A stretch of DNA of 64,000 nt, from NCBI RefSeq assembly GCF_921293095.1, contig NC_060259.1, forward strand, positions 496,001 through 560,000, in the 5' to 3' direction. The position numbers and the translations under genes are program-made. Each line of letters opens with the position of its first letter. The stretch's first letter is position 1. Source of the DNA: Ischnura elegans (Eukaryota; Arthropoda; Insecta; Odonata; Coenagrionidae). Below the pieces are notes generated by a model. The model was not told the DNA's origin. It did no database searches and saw nothing but the letters and a program-made list of their open reading frames with translations. This document shows positions 1-10,460 of the stretch, one piece after another.

Positions 1-219
1 GGTGTTGTGGACACTACCCGTAACACCATAGGAAAACGGAAATAGCCAAATTGTGAGAATGGTTTGTTCTTACTAGGCGTGACTGGGAACCGTAACCTTG
101 ACACCCGTGCAACTGAAAATCCGACCTCAGTGCAATGGGGGCAGGAAAACGATCCTTCGTCTAAGTAAAGCAGGATTGACAAAGGAGAAATCAAGTATGC
201 CAGTAAAAGATATCATAAA

Positions 220-455
220 TTCAGAAAAAATTGATCCCCTACAATATTCCAAACCTGAAATTCTACACCTTGAAAATAAGGGCAAAAGGCTAGATATTTT
301 TACAGCAATTTGAAGCTGTGCAAAGTGATACAAATATGCTTATGAATGAACTACTATTTGTCACTCACTCACTCTCCTCTCCTTAAGTTCCCCTTCCCCA
401 AAGCAAATGGTCAAATTATTTCTTCACCCACTCCTTAACCGACTCAGCCCACAAA
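220..455 (+). mobile_element. Penelope-like element fragment (C-terminal end)
   Basis: The translation contains a block of the form PEILHLENKGKRLDI followed by NMLMNEL. A near copy (PEILHFESKGKRLDV, NMLMNEE) lies on the reverse strand at about 46219-46419, next to a recognisable Penelope GIY-YIG domain. From that link I infer this is the tail of a Penelope-like retroelement protein, downstream of the endonuclease domain. It is a short decayed scrap that runs directly into the transposase relic starting at 462. The call depends on the comparison with the second copy; the block alone would not identify the family. Confidence 0.4.
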
Positions 456-461
456 GAATTC

Positions 462-1587
462 ATGGCTAGTGATTTATTTTGTATCACAATTGTGCCATTG
501 CGTCTGTATATACCATCGAGTGACTTGACCGTATGGGAGAATCCACGGCCATCTTCGCCAAGATATTGCCGACCGATCAAGTTCTCTTTTAAAAAGGAAA
601 CTTGTAATTTAATCGTTGAGGAAAAGGCATACATGGACGAAGAGATAAATAAATTGAGGCCGTCCATTTGGTTTGATGTTGCAGTTGATCATCATTTGGT
701 TTTGTCGATGGTCGACGGTAAAGCCGTCAGTTCTATTACTGGTATTTCTTCCCAGACTTGCAATGTCTGCAAAGCTACTCCTTGCCAAATGAATGATATA
801 AAACAATTATTATTACGATCCGTAAACACAGATGTATTCGAGTTTGGCCATTCACCTCTTCACGCCTGGTTAAGGATTTTTGAGTATATGCTTCACATTT
901 CGCATAGAGTTGACATTAAAAAATGGCAAATTAAAATCGCCGAAGATGAATCCATTCTTTCAGCATGAAAAAAGTGTGTCCAGGACAGATTTAGAGTGGA
1001 AACGGGGTTGATTGTGGACATTACGAAGAAGGGAACTGGCTCCACGAATGATGGCAATGCAGCGAGGAGATTTTTCGCCCAACCAGATTTGTCTTCAGAA
1101 GTCACTGGAATCAGCAAGGAACGAATACAAAGATTAGGTACCTATCGTGTTGAAAACAGTGGCGTCAAAACGCGCAGTTGATGTGGAAGTTTTTAAGCAA
1201 TATGCTTTGGAGACGGCAAGGTTGTGCGTGGAGCTATACGGATGGTATTATATGCCAGCATATGTGCATAAAATGCTAATTAATGGAAGTGATATCATTC
1301 GTACGGCTCCCTTACCAATTGGTGTTTTGTCCGAAGAGCCAAAGGAGTCCCGAAATAAGGATATAAGGTGCTACAGGGAAAGCAACATGAGGAAAATCTC
1401 TACTGCTACGGTAAATGAAGACCTCTTCAACATTCTTCTGGTATCATCAGACCCTTTAATATCTTCCAAAAGCAAATTGAAAAAAGTGAAGAATTCCCCT
1501 TACCCACCCGAAGTTATGAATGTTCTATTGCCATCAATAGATGAAAATTATGGCTTAAGTGACTCGGATGGTTTTGTTTCTGACTAA
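462..1587 (+). pseudogene. Decayed DNA transposase with RAG1/Transib-like C-terminal block
   Basis: Three adjoining reading segments make one protein relic. The first (462-968) has IWFDVAVDHHLVLSMVDGK, a CNVCKAT cysteine pair and HAWLRIFEYMLHISHR. It ends at an in-frame TGA, after which the same frame continues through TGLIVD and STNDGNAARRFF. A frameshift near 1140 moves the reading to 1147-1587, with WYYMPAYVHKMLINGSDII, LSEEPKESRNK and DPLISS. The last block resembles the RAG1 region around catalytic Glu962 (HKTLAHVPEII, NESGNK), and NDGNAARRFF resembles NGNFARKL of RAG1, which suggests the Transib/RAG1 superfamily. Against this, the aspartate of RAG1 Asp708 (LHCD) reads LHAW here. Many arthropod proteins share this architecture. 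The N-terminal half is missing and no terminal repeats were found, so it is a dead remnant. Superfamily call is tentative. Confidence 0.5.
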
Positions 1588-2164
1588 GTAGGATTAACAC
1601 GAGTAAATTTCGCCTAATTGAAATTTCTAAAAGTGATTATTTTCTGTAAATTGTATAAACATTTAAGTATTGTGAAACACGTTGTAACATTGCTATTTCC
1701 ATTGTAAATTTTGAAATTAAAATTTGTCATTCAAAAAGGAGATACTAGAGTAATTTTAAAGTCACAGGTCATTTAGAAACTGCCCCACTAAATTAAACCT
1801 GGTAAGAACCTCTCATTAAATATGATGGGGCTAATAGCCATTGCCGTTATCTCTCATTCAAGGACGCAGAAAATTTTAAGCTATTGCAAATGAAAGATGA
1901 TAAAATATTTGACAGCTTAAACATTAATTCGCACAGAGTGATAATAATTTCAGCTAATAATTAATTTTCAGGCAATATAGTGAAAACCGGGGGGGATTCC
2001 CTAACCCCCTATTTTTGCCTCAGGTCAAGAGAAAATTATTTTAACCATTTAATAAGGTAAAGTTATCGATATTGAAGGCATTTCAAAAACATTTGCCACT
2101 TATGCGTGCAATATATGCGCCCGACAGACTTTTGTCCAGTCAGGCCGGCCTTTCCGACCACTGC
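1588..2164. other. AT-rich gene-free stretch
   Basis: No open frame of note, no RNA gene and no clear repeat was seen here. It probably holds the decayed 3' flank of the transposase relic and unrelated spacer. Confidence 0.5.
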
Positions 2165-2229
2165 GAGGCGTCTCTGCCGGCAAGCGCTCGGGGGAAGGCC
2201 TGCGGGCGGTCCGGGCGTCAGCGGTCTAC
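2165..2229 (+). repeat. GC-rich dispersed repeat core, copy 1
   Basis: A 65-bp GC-rich block containing GAGGCGTCTCTGCCGGCAAG recurs in the opposite orientation at 9657-9721 with only about two differences. Both copies are islands in AT-rich sequence, and both are followed by a less conserved AAGAAGCGG. The family is not recognised; a MITE or retroelement fragment is possible. Confidence 0.7.
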
Positions 2230-2607
2230 TTACTATCTTCCCACAGACGAAAGAAGCGGTGGGTGAACCGAGGACTAAACGATGGCCAATGTTTTCGAGG
2301 AATTTTTGAATAGCTTAAATTTGTACACATACCCTTGCCGGCTCCTGCTTCTAGTAAAGATTTTCAGAAAGGTTTGAGAGGAGTCATAAAACCCATTCCT
2401 TCCACCCTCAACTATTGTTGACTGAATGGGAAAACCAAAAGGTCTTCTCCATCTGGCGAATGACGTCGCCGTCTTCGGTACCTCTGTTTAAATCAGCAAA
2501 AATGCTTTTTCTACACCATTTGCGAAGTGAACTCCGAACGAGAACGAACAAGCGAGAGATTTTGTAGACGCGTGACCTGCAAAGCCGTTCCTTTTATTTT
2601 CATTGAA

Positions 2608-4347
2608 ATGGTGATTAATCCTAGGAATGTAGTAAAAATATTGGACAGCAAGTTTACTGCATGGATTTCCACAGAAGAACCAACTGATTACGAAATCGAG
2701 TTGGCGGAAATTTTAGCTGGTAAGTTTCATTAATTTTTCCTTGTTTTTCTTACTACGGTGAAGTTAATCGCATCCCATCCATTCTTTATTTTCCCCTGTT
2801 GTAATACAATTTTCCCATTTTCAGATTCCTTGAAGTCCTGTGTGGAAAGCGAAGGATCATCCTGTGTGGTAGAGGAGGATCTAATTTTTGACTTCGAAGG
2901 GAGGACGGAAGAGGAGGAAGTAGTAAGCGAAGATGAATGCGACAGTCCAGATGGAAATGGAGACGATGTTTCTCCTTCTTCTTCGACATCGCACGAGCCA
3001 TCTCCATTGAAAAGGAAGAAAGAGGGTGATGTTAGTATGTCGCAGAAGAAGATGGCAGTGGAATATTGGCGGTCCGGAAAAACTGGGCCACTAAAGATAG
3101 ATACTGTGAGGCACCGTTTTAGGTTCGTGACCTCAAGAAAACAGCTTGTCCGGTTTGAGGAGCAAATTAATCAGGCTGGCTCTCGGAGGGAGAAATTAAA
3201 CGCAATTTCTTCATGCTTAATAGAAAGATTTAGAAGAGCAAAAGAAGATTTCCTGATAGTGCACGACAGTGACTTACGAAGGTGGGCGTATGAGGATAAT
3301 GGCAAAATGACTAATCCCTTAGAAAATTTTTCTGCTTCATCAGGATGGTTGTGGAAGTTTAAAAAATCATATAATATAGTGTCTAGGAAAGTTACCAAAG
3401 TTGTTTCTCGGAAACAGAACTTTGACTGGCAAAAGACATCCGAAAAGGCACATGCTTTTGTAAACGATATCCGGCTATTATTGGCCCAGAAGCCAAATTA
3501 TTTTCTATTAAATACTGACCAGAGTGGGTTTAAAAAAGTATTACACTCGGGACGAACCTTGCATTTCCGAGGAGTGAAAACGGTGGAGTCAACGGTGCAG
3601 TCCCTAGGAGCGACGACCCATTCCTATACCATACAGCCGACGATCTCGATGGATGGTGAACTTCTGTCTCCTTTATTTATTTGCCTGCAGGAGAAAGGTG
3701 GAATTTTTCCAAAAAATGTTTCTGTGTTTGAAGCTCCAAATCTTCACGTCGTAGCTTCTAATTCCGGTTTGTTGACGAAAACCATTTTGCTCGAAGAGTA
3801 TTTTGGTAAAGTGCTGTTTCCAACTTTAAAAAAGGATACAATTCTCTTGGTGGACTCGTGGAGTGCCTTTAATGATAGGGAAGGAATTCTTTCCATGAAG
3901 ACAGGATCATTTCACTTTGAAATGCAGCAAATACCGCCCAAAACTACAGGCATCATACAGCCGTTGGATGTGTATTTTTTCCGTATGTGGAAGAATTTCG
4001 TGAGAAAATTCTCCGACCGTGTGTTGCTGGACCAAATAGACTTAAATTTATTTCAAAGAAATAATATTTTGAAACTTCAATCTCTGACTCACTCACAATT
4101 CTCTGCTCCTTTGTTTAAAAATTTCATTCGCTATTCCTGGTTTCGAGCGGGATACACGAATGAAAGACCAGAAGTGCATATTACACCTGTTGACTATTGT
4201 TTCGATAGTAATATTATGAAGGATAGATGTGAAATTATAGTTGAAGAACAAGGGTGCAACTTTTTGACATTCATCAGATGCGCTATCTGTGCAAACAAAT
4301 GCTGTTTTCACCATTTTTTCAATGAAAATCACAACTGTGAAAAATAA
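2608..4347 (+). CDS. pogo/Tc5-like DDE transposase (two exons, open)
   Basis: Exon 1 is 2608-2719 and exon 2 is 2825-4347, joined across a 105-bp intron with donor GTAAGT and acceptor TTTTCAG. The codon split across the junction reads Asp and the frame is kept, giving 544 residues without a stop. An acidic, serine-rich N-terminus is followed by a helix-turn-helix region like Tc5/CENP-B (GWLWKFKK, about residue 210). Next comes a DDE_1-type nuclease domain with candidate catalytic aspartates at about 269 (NTDQSGF), 381 (LVDSWSAFND) and 419 (IIQPLDVYFFRMWK). The C-terminus is Cys/His-rich (CAICANKCCFHHFF), probably zinc-binding. The protein would cut and rejoin transposon ends in the nucleus. 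The start is the first ATG in frame after upstream stops. Terminal inverted repeats were not found, so a decayed-end element or a recruited host copy both remain possible. Confidence 0.8.
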
Positions 4348-5040
4348 AATACTATAGATCGCCATTTTTGTTATTATTTTATCTATTGAATAGATGATTG
4401 ATTCATAATTATTTTGAGTATCAATGTTTTCACCATTTTTCGCTAAAAAATTAGAAAAATTTGTGCCCTATTTCACTTCTGAATGGGATTTCATTGTTTC
4501 AATTATTTTTATTGCGGACAGTTTTTGGGTGAATTTTTGCCTTGCATTGTATGCATTTTAAATTAAAACGGAAAACTTAAGGATTTTTGATGGCTGGGTA
4601 TCATTTGGAGTTGCGCAAGGAAGAGACTTCCACGAGGTTCATAGTTCAGGACTCGATAAACAGTTATAAACTCGATAATCGGAATACATTATTTGAAAGT
4701 GATCGGAAGTGTTTGAATAAAATCACTCATGAGAAATTCGGGTATCTTAACTTTATTTGGTTAATGGCACCTTTAAAATAACGGAATGTTGGTAAATTCT
4801 TCCAGAAAGAGAAAAAAAGAGTGGCTTGTGCTAAAGGTAGGGTTTTGTCTATTCCTTCACGGGGTGAGGGTAAACGATTGGGTTTTTCCTCAAGCTAAAA
4901 GGAATATTTTCTATTCGAGAATCCAGACAAGGGAGACGCCAACTATCGGCCGAATTCGAAAGTAGAGCTTCGAGGGAACCTTTTTGTGGCTAGGCATTTA
5001 CCGCAGTAAGCCACGTTGATCAAGCATTGGAATTGTTCGG
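4348..5040. other. 3' flank of the pogo-like gene, no gene seen
   Basis: AT-rich sequence with no supported coding region. It should contain the 3' UTR of the transposase gene and possibly the element's right end, but no inverted repeat matching the left flank was recognised. Confidence 0.4.
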
Positions 5041-5430
5041 TATTCTCTGATTTCTGTAGTTATTTTGTTGACATGAAGCTATCATTACGTCGTAAGCAAT
5101 ATATTTTATCCATTGATATTGTGCTTGAGGCTTTTAGTTTGGTTTAATTGCTACAATTCGTCACTCAACTACACAACGTTGGTAATATAGAAACACGTTG
5201 CGAAATCATAGGCATTGTAGGGTAGGTAGGGTAAGTAGTCAGTTTTCTCTGGATAAATTGTTAGTGTTAAGCTTCGATAACTTCGTTAGTAATGTATTTT
5301 ATGCATTTATATAAATGTGTTTGAGGTCTTTTAATTGATTTGATCACTGCAATTCATCATTCCCCTTGACGGTAAACCCCGACGGTGGGAAACCACGTTG
5401 AGAAATCTTTGGCATTGTTGGGTATATTGT
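5041..5430. repeat. Diverged direct repeat, about 191-bp period
   Basis: Two successive copies share landmarks in the same order: a TATTTTAT run, a CTTGAGGCTTTTA/TTTGAGGTCTTTTA block, a CAATTCGTCA/CAATTCATCA block, an AAACACGTTGCGAAATC/AACCACGTTGAGAAATC block and GGCATTGTAGGGTA/GGCATTGTTGGGTA. The copies are clearly diverged. They lie just outside the inverted arm at 5440-5640 and may be subterminal repeats of the same element. Confidence 0.6.
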
Positions 5431-5439
5431 GTTTTCTGT

Positions 5440-5640
5440 AATTATACTCGACGGCAAAAACAATTTTTTGAGACCTGATACCATTCCTGCTAATTATTAT
5501 GCAAAATGACCTCCTGAATCCGAACATGACATCCGCTTTCATCCATCACCTACCATTTTCAGGGGAAAGCCCCCACTCTAATTTTCATCACTTTCATATG
5601 TCTTGGAGGAATGAAAATGATTATATTAGAATTTATATTT
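5440..5640. repeat. Left arm of a long, diverged inverted repeat
   Basis: The reverse complement of about 8095-8285 matches this segment through GACACCATTCCTGCT, AAAATGACCTCCTRAATCCG, CCATCACC-ACCATTTTC and TTGGAGGAAT. The arms are separated by roughly 2.5 kb without genes. They could be the ends of an old long-armed DNA transposon or foldback element. Confidence 0.6.
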
Positions 5641-8094
5641 CTTATTAGGTTTTTTAGAGGTGAAAAGTTCTAAAACATGATAATTAATGGTAAGGTTGTA
5701 GATTTGGGGGGATTGATTTCCGTTAATGATTTAAAAAACCCATTAAAATGATGAACCTTTCCTTTTTTCGCCATTTTTTACTTATTTTCTTCATTTTTCA
5801 GCTCCTATTTTATTTTCCCCTACCCCAAATATCCTACAATGATGGAAAAATATACATATCAACAGATTATATCAGCAATAATAAAAATATTTAGGTACAC
5901 GGCATAGAAAAAATAATGAAAATGTGTGCCAACAGTTGAGAAGGTACGCTACCATGCTGGTGCCCTCAATACCACACGCGCATCAACAAAGAAAAAAATA
6001 ACCAGTGTGAAGTGAAGTAGAAGTTTCTCATGCAAAAACAGCAGTAGGCCTAATATATCAACATACCCGCATTCAATTTCCCTGAAAATCTCCTCACAAA
6101 TTTGATGATGTCTTTATAGAACCTTTCCCTGTGTTAATCTGAAACTGCTCCTAAATATTCTATGAAAATATCCAGGTGTGAATGAAGGAAATGCATTTTT
6201 AGTGACACGTTAAACCCCGTGGCCTAATACGCTGACAGCAGTTCACACGTTTCTGAGCTCATTCTCACAGCTAACACACGTTTCAGAATCCAAGCCAAGC
6301 TCGATTTTATTTATAATTCAGGTGTTTCATGTACGTCGAATCTTTGAAAAGTTTCCTAATCTGGGGGTCCACGAATTCCTTCCTTGGTTTTAGCCTCACT
6401 AATTGTAAGACGAGGAAATTAAGTTAGAAATTGAAATTCAGCTCCTGTCTTTTCGATTGCCTTCACAAAGTATTTCATCTGTCTTAATTTGATGTGCAAT
6501 GGTGGCAAGTGAATATTTTCTGTCGAAACCAGGGAAACATAAGCAACATTTTTATAACCATGAGTAAAGCTTTCTCGCCGAGGCCAATTCCGTACTATGT
6601 AATGAATTTTCACGGGCGCGGCTGTTGTATTCACAAAGAAAGCAGCACTATTTCGTGAAGCCTGATTGCAGTCCCATGAGTAGAGCGACAACTTTCAGAT
6701 CAGCGCAAACTTACCAATTATAATCACGATAATTCTTTCAAGGATTCAACAGAAATATCTGTACGTCTCCTTCATATCAGCAGAGTATGCAGACAGGACA
6801 GAAGGTAACTCATTCCCATTGGCCAACAGGTCCACTTTAAAGCTTGTCTTTGACGAATCCATAAACAGTCTCCATTTTTTGGGTCACATGGCATCATCAG
6901 TTCTATCAATAATGCATTTAATTACAGAAAAAAACAAGCCTTTACCTTCCATAAAAAGTAATTTCAGTGCTGACTGACAGGAAAAGATTTTTATGCCCTA
7001 TTCTAAGGGATTGTCATTCATTTACGCGAAACTATGTGCCATATGCTACAGTGGTTTGACCAAATATTTGTTTAAATTACTGTAACAAGTGGTGCAACAA
7101 ACACTTGGAGCTTAATTCTAGTCCTGACCGCCAACTTGACCGCCAAAGTAAAATTTATAAGCAGTTTTAAAAATTATAAGAAGAGGTAATTGTTGCGATG
7201 CTTAACTCAATTCACCGCAAACATAGTAGAAGCGATGAGGATGATTTTTACACATTTAATCTCGGTAATGATCACAACTCAAGCCCATATACTGACATTC
7301 ACTTGGAAAAAGCCGGAGTGAAACAACTTCTACTGTAATCCTTGTGTAGGCTTTCGCGGTGTGGTGAGGATTCAGCGTGGAGGTTTTCGGGGTTACTACC
7401 GCGTAGATTCTGTAGATTGATTTGCGATCAGATTTGTCTGCAGAGATGAATCTATATGTAACCCCGAAAACCTCCACACTGAACTTCTACTGTTTCGCAC
7501 AATTTTAACTACTTGGAAAAAAAGGATCATCCTTGTCCGAAACAGCGAAAAATGTTGACTCTGCGATTGCTAGAGATACCGAGGGAAGATTACGACAACT
7601 TCAGTACACACAATTGATTAGAGAGGCTGATACTTTGTGCAACTCCATTCTTATGGAGAAAGAATACTTTTTAACTGAAATGAGAATATAAAATCTTAGT
7701 CTTATATTTTTCGTGGAATAAGGAAGTATTACTTTTCCTTTTTGGCTGCGAAAGCTAAGAGTATTGCCGTCCAAGGCTAAGCGGGCGAGGCATTGTGAGG
7801 GCCAGCGTAGTAAAGTGAACCTTCCGAGGTATTGATACAAATTTTAACCATTGTTGCTATGCAGCAAAATATTTTTATTATTGCTGCTGTTTCTTGTTTT
7901 ATATATATTTTTATCATTCGGTGGAGGAAGACGTGAAATGGCAGCTGGAAAATTTAAAAAATACGTGAAAATTTGCGAAAAAATGGCAAAATTGATAATT
8001 CTTAATGCGTTTTCACACAATTTACGGAGACTTATTCCCCCCGAATCTACCTCCTTGCCATATTTGCACCCCTCAAAACCCTTAGAAAAAATTT
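5641..8094. other. Interior of the 5-8 kb inverted-repeat structure, no gene
   Basis: Only short random frames occur here and none has recognisable motifs. The one structured item is the hairpin at 7376-7479. If the flanking arms are transposon ends, this is its non-coding or fully decayed interior. Confidence 0.4.
7376..7479. repeat. Inverted repeat with 22-bp arms
   Basis: AGCGTGGAGGTTTTCGGGG near 7376 is matched by its complement CCCCGAAAACCTCCACACT near 7479, with about 60 bp between the arms. A shorter outer repeat (ACTTCTACTGT) occurs on both sides in direct orientation. It may be a small foldback or MITE core. Confidence 0.6.
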
Positions 8095-8285
8095 AAATGC
8101 TAAAGTAATCGTTTTAATTCCTCCAAATGACTGAAAAGTGGTAAAAAATGGAGGGGGAGCTCCCCGAAAATGGTGGGTGATGGGAAAAAACGGAGTTCAT
8201 ATTCGGATTTAGGAGGTCATTTTACAGTAGAAGCAGCAGGAATGGTGTCAGGGCCGATAATCATGCCGTCCAGTGTTATTTTGTT
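8095..8285. repeat. Right arm of a long, diverged inverted repeat
   Basis: This is the inverted partner of 5440-5640. The outer side continues into TTATTTTGTTAG and a GTAAGTAATATATGTTATGC block that recall the direct repeats at 5041-5430, which makes a shared element more likely. Confidence 0.6.
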
Positions 8286-9656
8286 AGTATTGTGATAACG
8301 TTGTAAGTAATATATGTTATGCGTTACCAACAGCCAATACTTTCCAAAGCCAATACTTTCAATTCACCGCCTTGCTGGCTTAGGCAACCAACGGAAATTA
8401 ACAATTCCCTAATTTAAAATATACTCTCCCTGCGTGGCACGGCCGCCATTCTTTGTTGCCCCTAGGTATCTATATACCTCTTCATAACCAAAAAAAATCT
8501 TCCTCGACATATTTCAATTGATACAGCGGGATGCCTCGACGATACTTAATACCACAGAGTTGTGCTCCTACTACGCCTATGCTATTATCAGAACCCTAAC
8601 CTCGCTGCGTCGGCCATATTGTCAGCGCCTGCAGCGCCGCCATCGGTGATTTGAGTCTCGAATAGGCCTGGGGATACTCGAAGGTCAAGGCACCATTTGT
8701 GGGAGTTCTTGAGGGTGGGGAAAACTGTGAACGTGAGGGAAACATTTGAAAGGAAGCGGGCGCCTTCTCATTGTGCGTTTTTATGTTTCCCGTCCCTATT
8801 ATAACTGCAAAAAAAGACCGAAGGGAGAGCCCCCGCGGCGTTGGGTCAGTGGCTACTGGTGGCACCCAAGCTAATGAGTGTCGATGGTCTTCGACTGTTC
8901 GGCATTGTCACAGTCACGAAAACGGATTTCAATCCACCTAGAAGGTAAAATCTGGCGCATGAGTATGTAGTTCCTCGCCATTGTGCGTAAATAAGTTCAA
9001 TGGACTCAAAAGAGAATGAGAAAAAAGTTGAGACATTTCTTAATGCACCGGCATTCACTGCAGGGTTAGAGGAAATTATTACGTCGTAGACGACCGGTGT
9101 CCGTTCACAACAAAAGGAGACCATACCCTCTCAAAGACTTCAATTTACCCTGATTTTCCAGTCTTCAAGAGGTGAAGGTACTCCTTGCCTGATATTAAAG
9201 AAATGAAGGAATATAGGATGCGGTATCTAATTATTTGTTACTCCGAAAATTCTTGGAGGCGCCTTCCCCCAAAATTCATGTGGAATGTTTCTTATTTACT
9301 ACAAAACTAAATGATTAAGTATGTCATTTACTTAATACGCAAATCTGCATGGAGCTAAATGCTATAACGTTAAATTCGCTATGAGTAACATTAATTTTGC
9401 CCTTTACGACATTAAGAGTTGATATGCAACTTAATTTGCTGGCAGGGTTAAATTCCCCGCAGGTGTACAGAGAGTACGCATCTTTTGAACTAAATTTATT
9501 ATTTCTTATGGAAATTTGTCAATCGACCACGGGAAAATTATCAGCATTTATCATTTATGAATTCTAAGGAAACTGGGCTACGGTGATTTTCATTCTTGAA
9601 TGCCTTAAAAATCCATAATTTCAATCTTTCCTCCGCTTCTTGTCAGCGAGAGGATG
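8286..9656. other. Gene-free stretch
   Basis: No coding region, RNA gene or repeat could be supported. Frames of 90 residues or so near 8600-9120 show no motifs and look like chance. Confidence 0.4.
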
Positions 9657-9721
9657 GTAGACCGCTGACGCCCGGACCGCTCCCAGGCCTTCCCCCGAGC
9701 GCTTGCCGGCAGAGACGCCTC
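9657..9721 (-). repeat. GC-rich dispersed repeat core, copy 2
   Basis: Reverse-orientation copy of 2165-2229. The flanking GC-rich sequence to about 9780 (GCCGGCC motifs) may belong to the same unit but is less similar between copies. Confidence 0.7.
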
Positions 9722-10272
9722 GCTGCCGGCCCGTAGTGAGGGGCCCTTCGCCTCAAAAAGGGTGGCCGGCGCGCAACTTTGGATGCAGATATCTCGGCTC
9801 ACAGGGCTTAAGGGCACGGGAAATTTTGCAAATTCCCATTAATTATGGAACACTACCATCCCACCAAATTTGAACGAAATCGGCGGAGGACACTTCGTGA
9901 ATGTTCCTTGTCAGTGCCACGGACTGGAAGTAGGGAAGGAAGCGTTAATGGATGGGGAAGGTACGCTCGCTCAGCACAAATATTTTACATTTTTCCTCAC
10001 CGCGAAAACTTGAAAGACCGCGAAATCCTAAGTAGTTCAGTGAATGCTGGTTTGGTTAGTGAGTTTGGAGGGCTGGGGGGCAAACTCTCTCACGTGCCCT
10101 CCCCCTATATCCGCCTATGGGCATGCACATTGCACATTCCTAAAATTTTCCGGTTGAGAGGTCTCCCATTGAGAGGGCCCCCATCATGAGCTCTAGCCGA
10201 GGGCCCCCAATCACCCCACATCGCCCCTGAATGAGTTGCCTTACTAAATCAATGCTAGCTCCTAAAGCGTAA

Positions 10273-10317
10273 AGGCTGGGACACAATCAACGCTAACGTG
10301 AAACGGTTACGGGAACC
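10273..10317. repeat. Left terminal inverted repeat of the Harbinger element
   Basis: Starts AGGCTGGGACACAATC and matches the complement of 17438-17482: about 29 bp are perfect, and the rest is recognisable but imperfect (ACGGGA-type blocks). Confidence 0.9.
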
Positions 10318-10460
10318 GGGAGAACGTGAGACGGGGAACGCCACTGAGCGGTCACAATTGACGTTCCCGTGGCCGGAAAGAAAATTGACTAACGCCCGCG
10401 CAGTGGTTTTGTTTGTGGTCTTCAGTCTTTTCGTTTGTGTGTAGGAAGAGTTTTTGAAGA

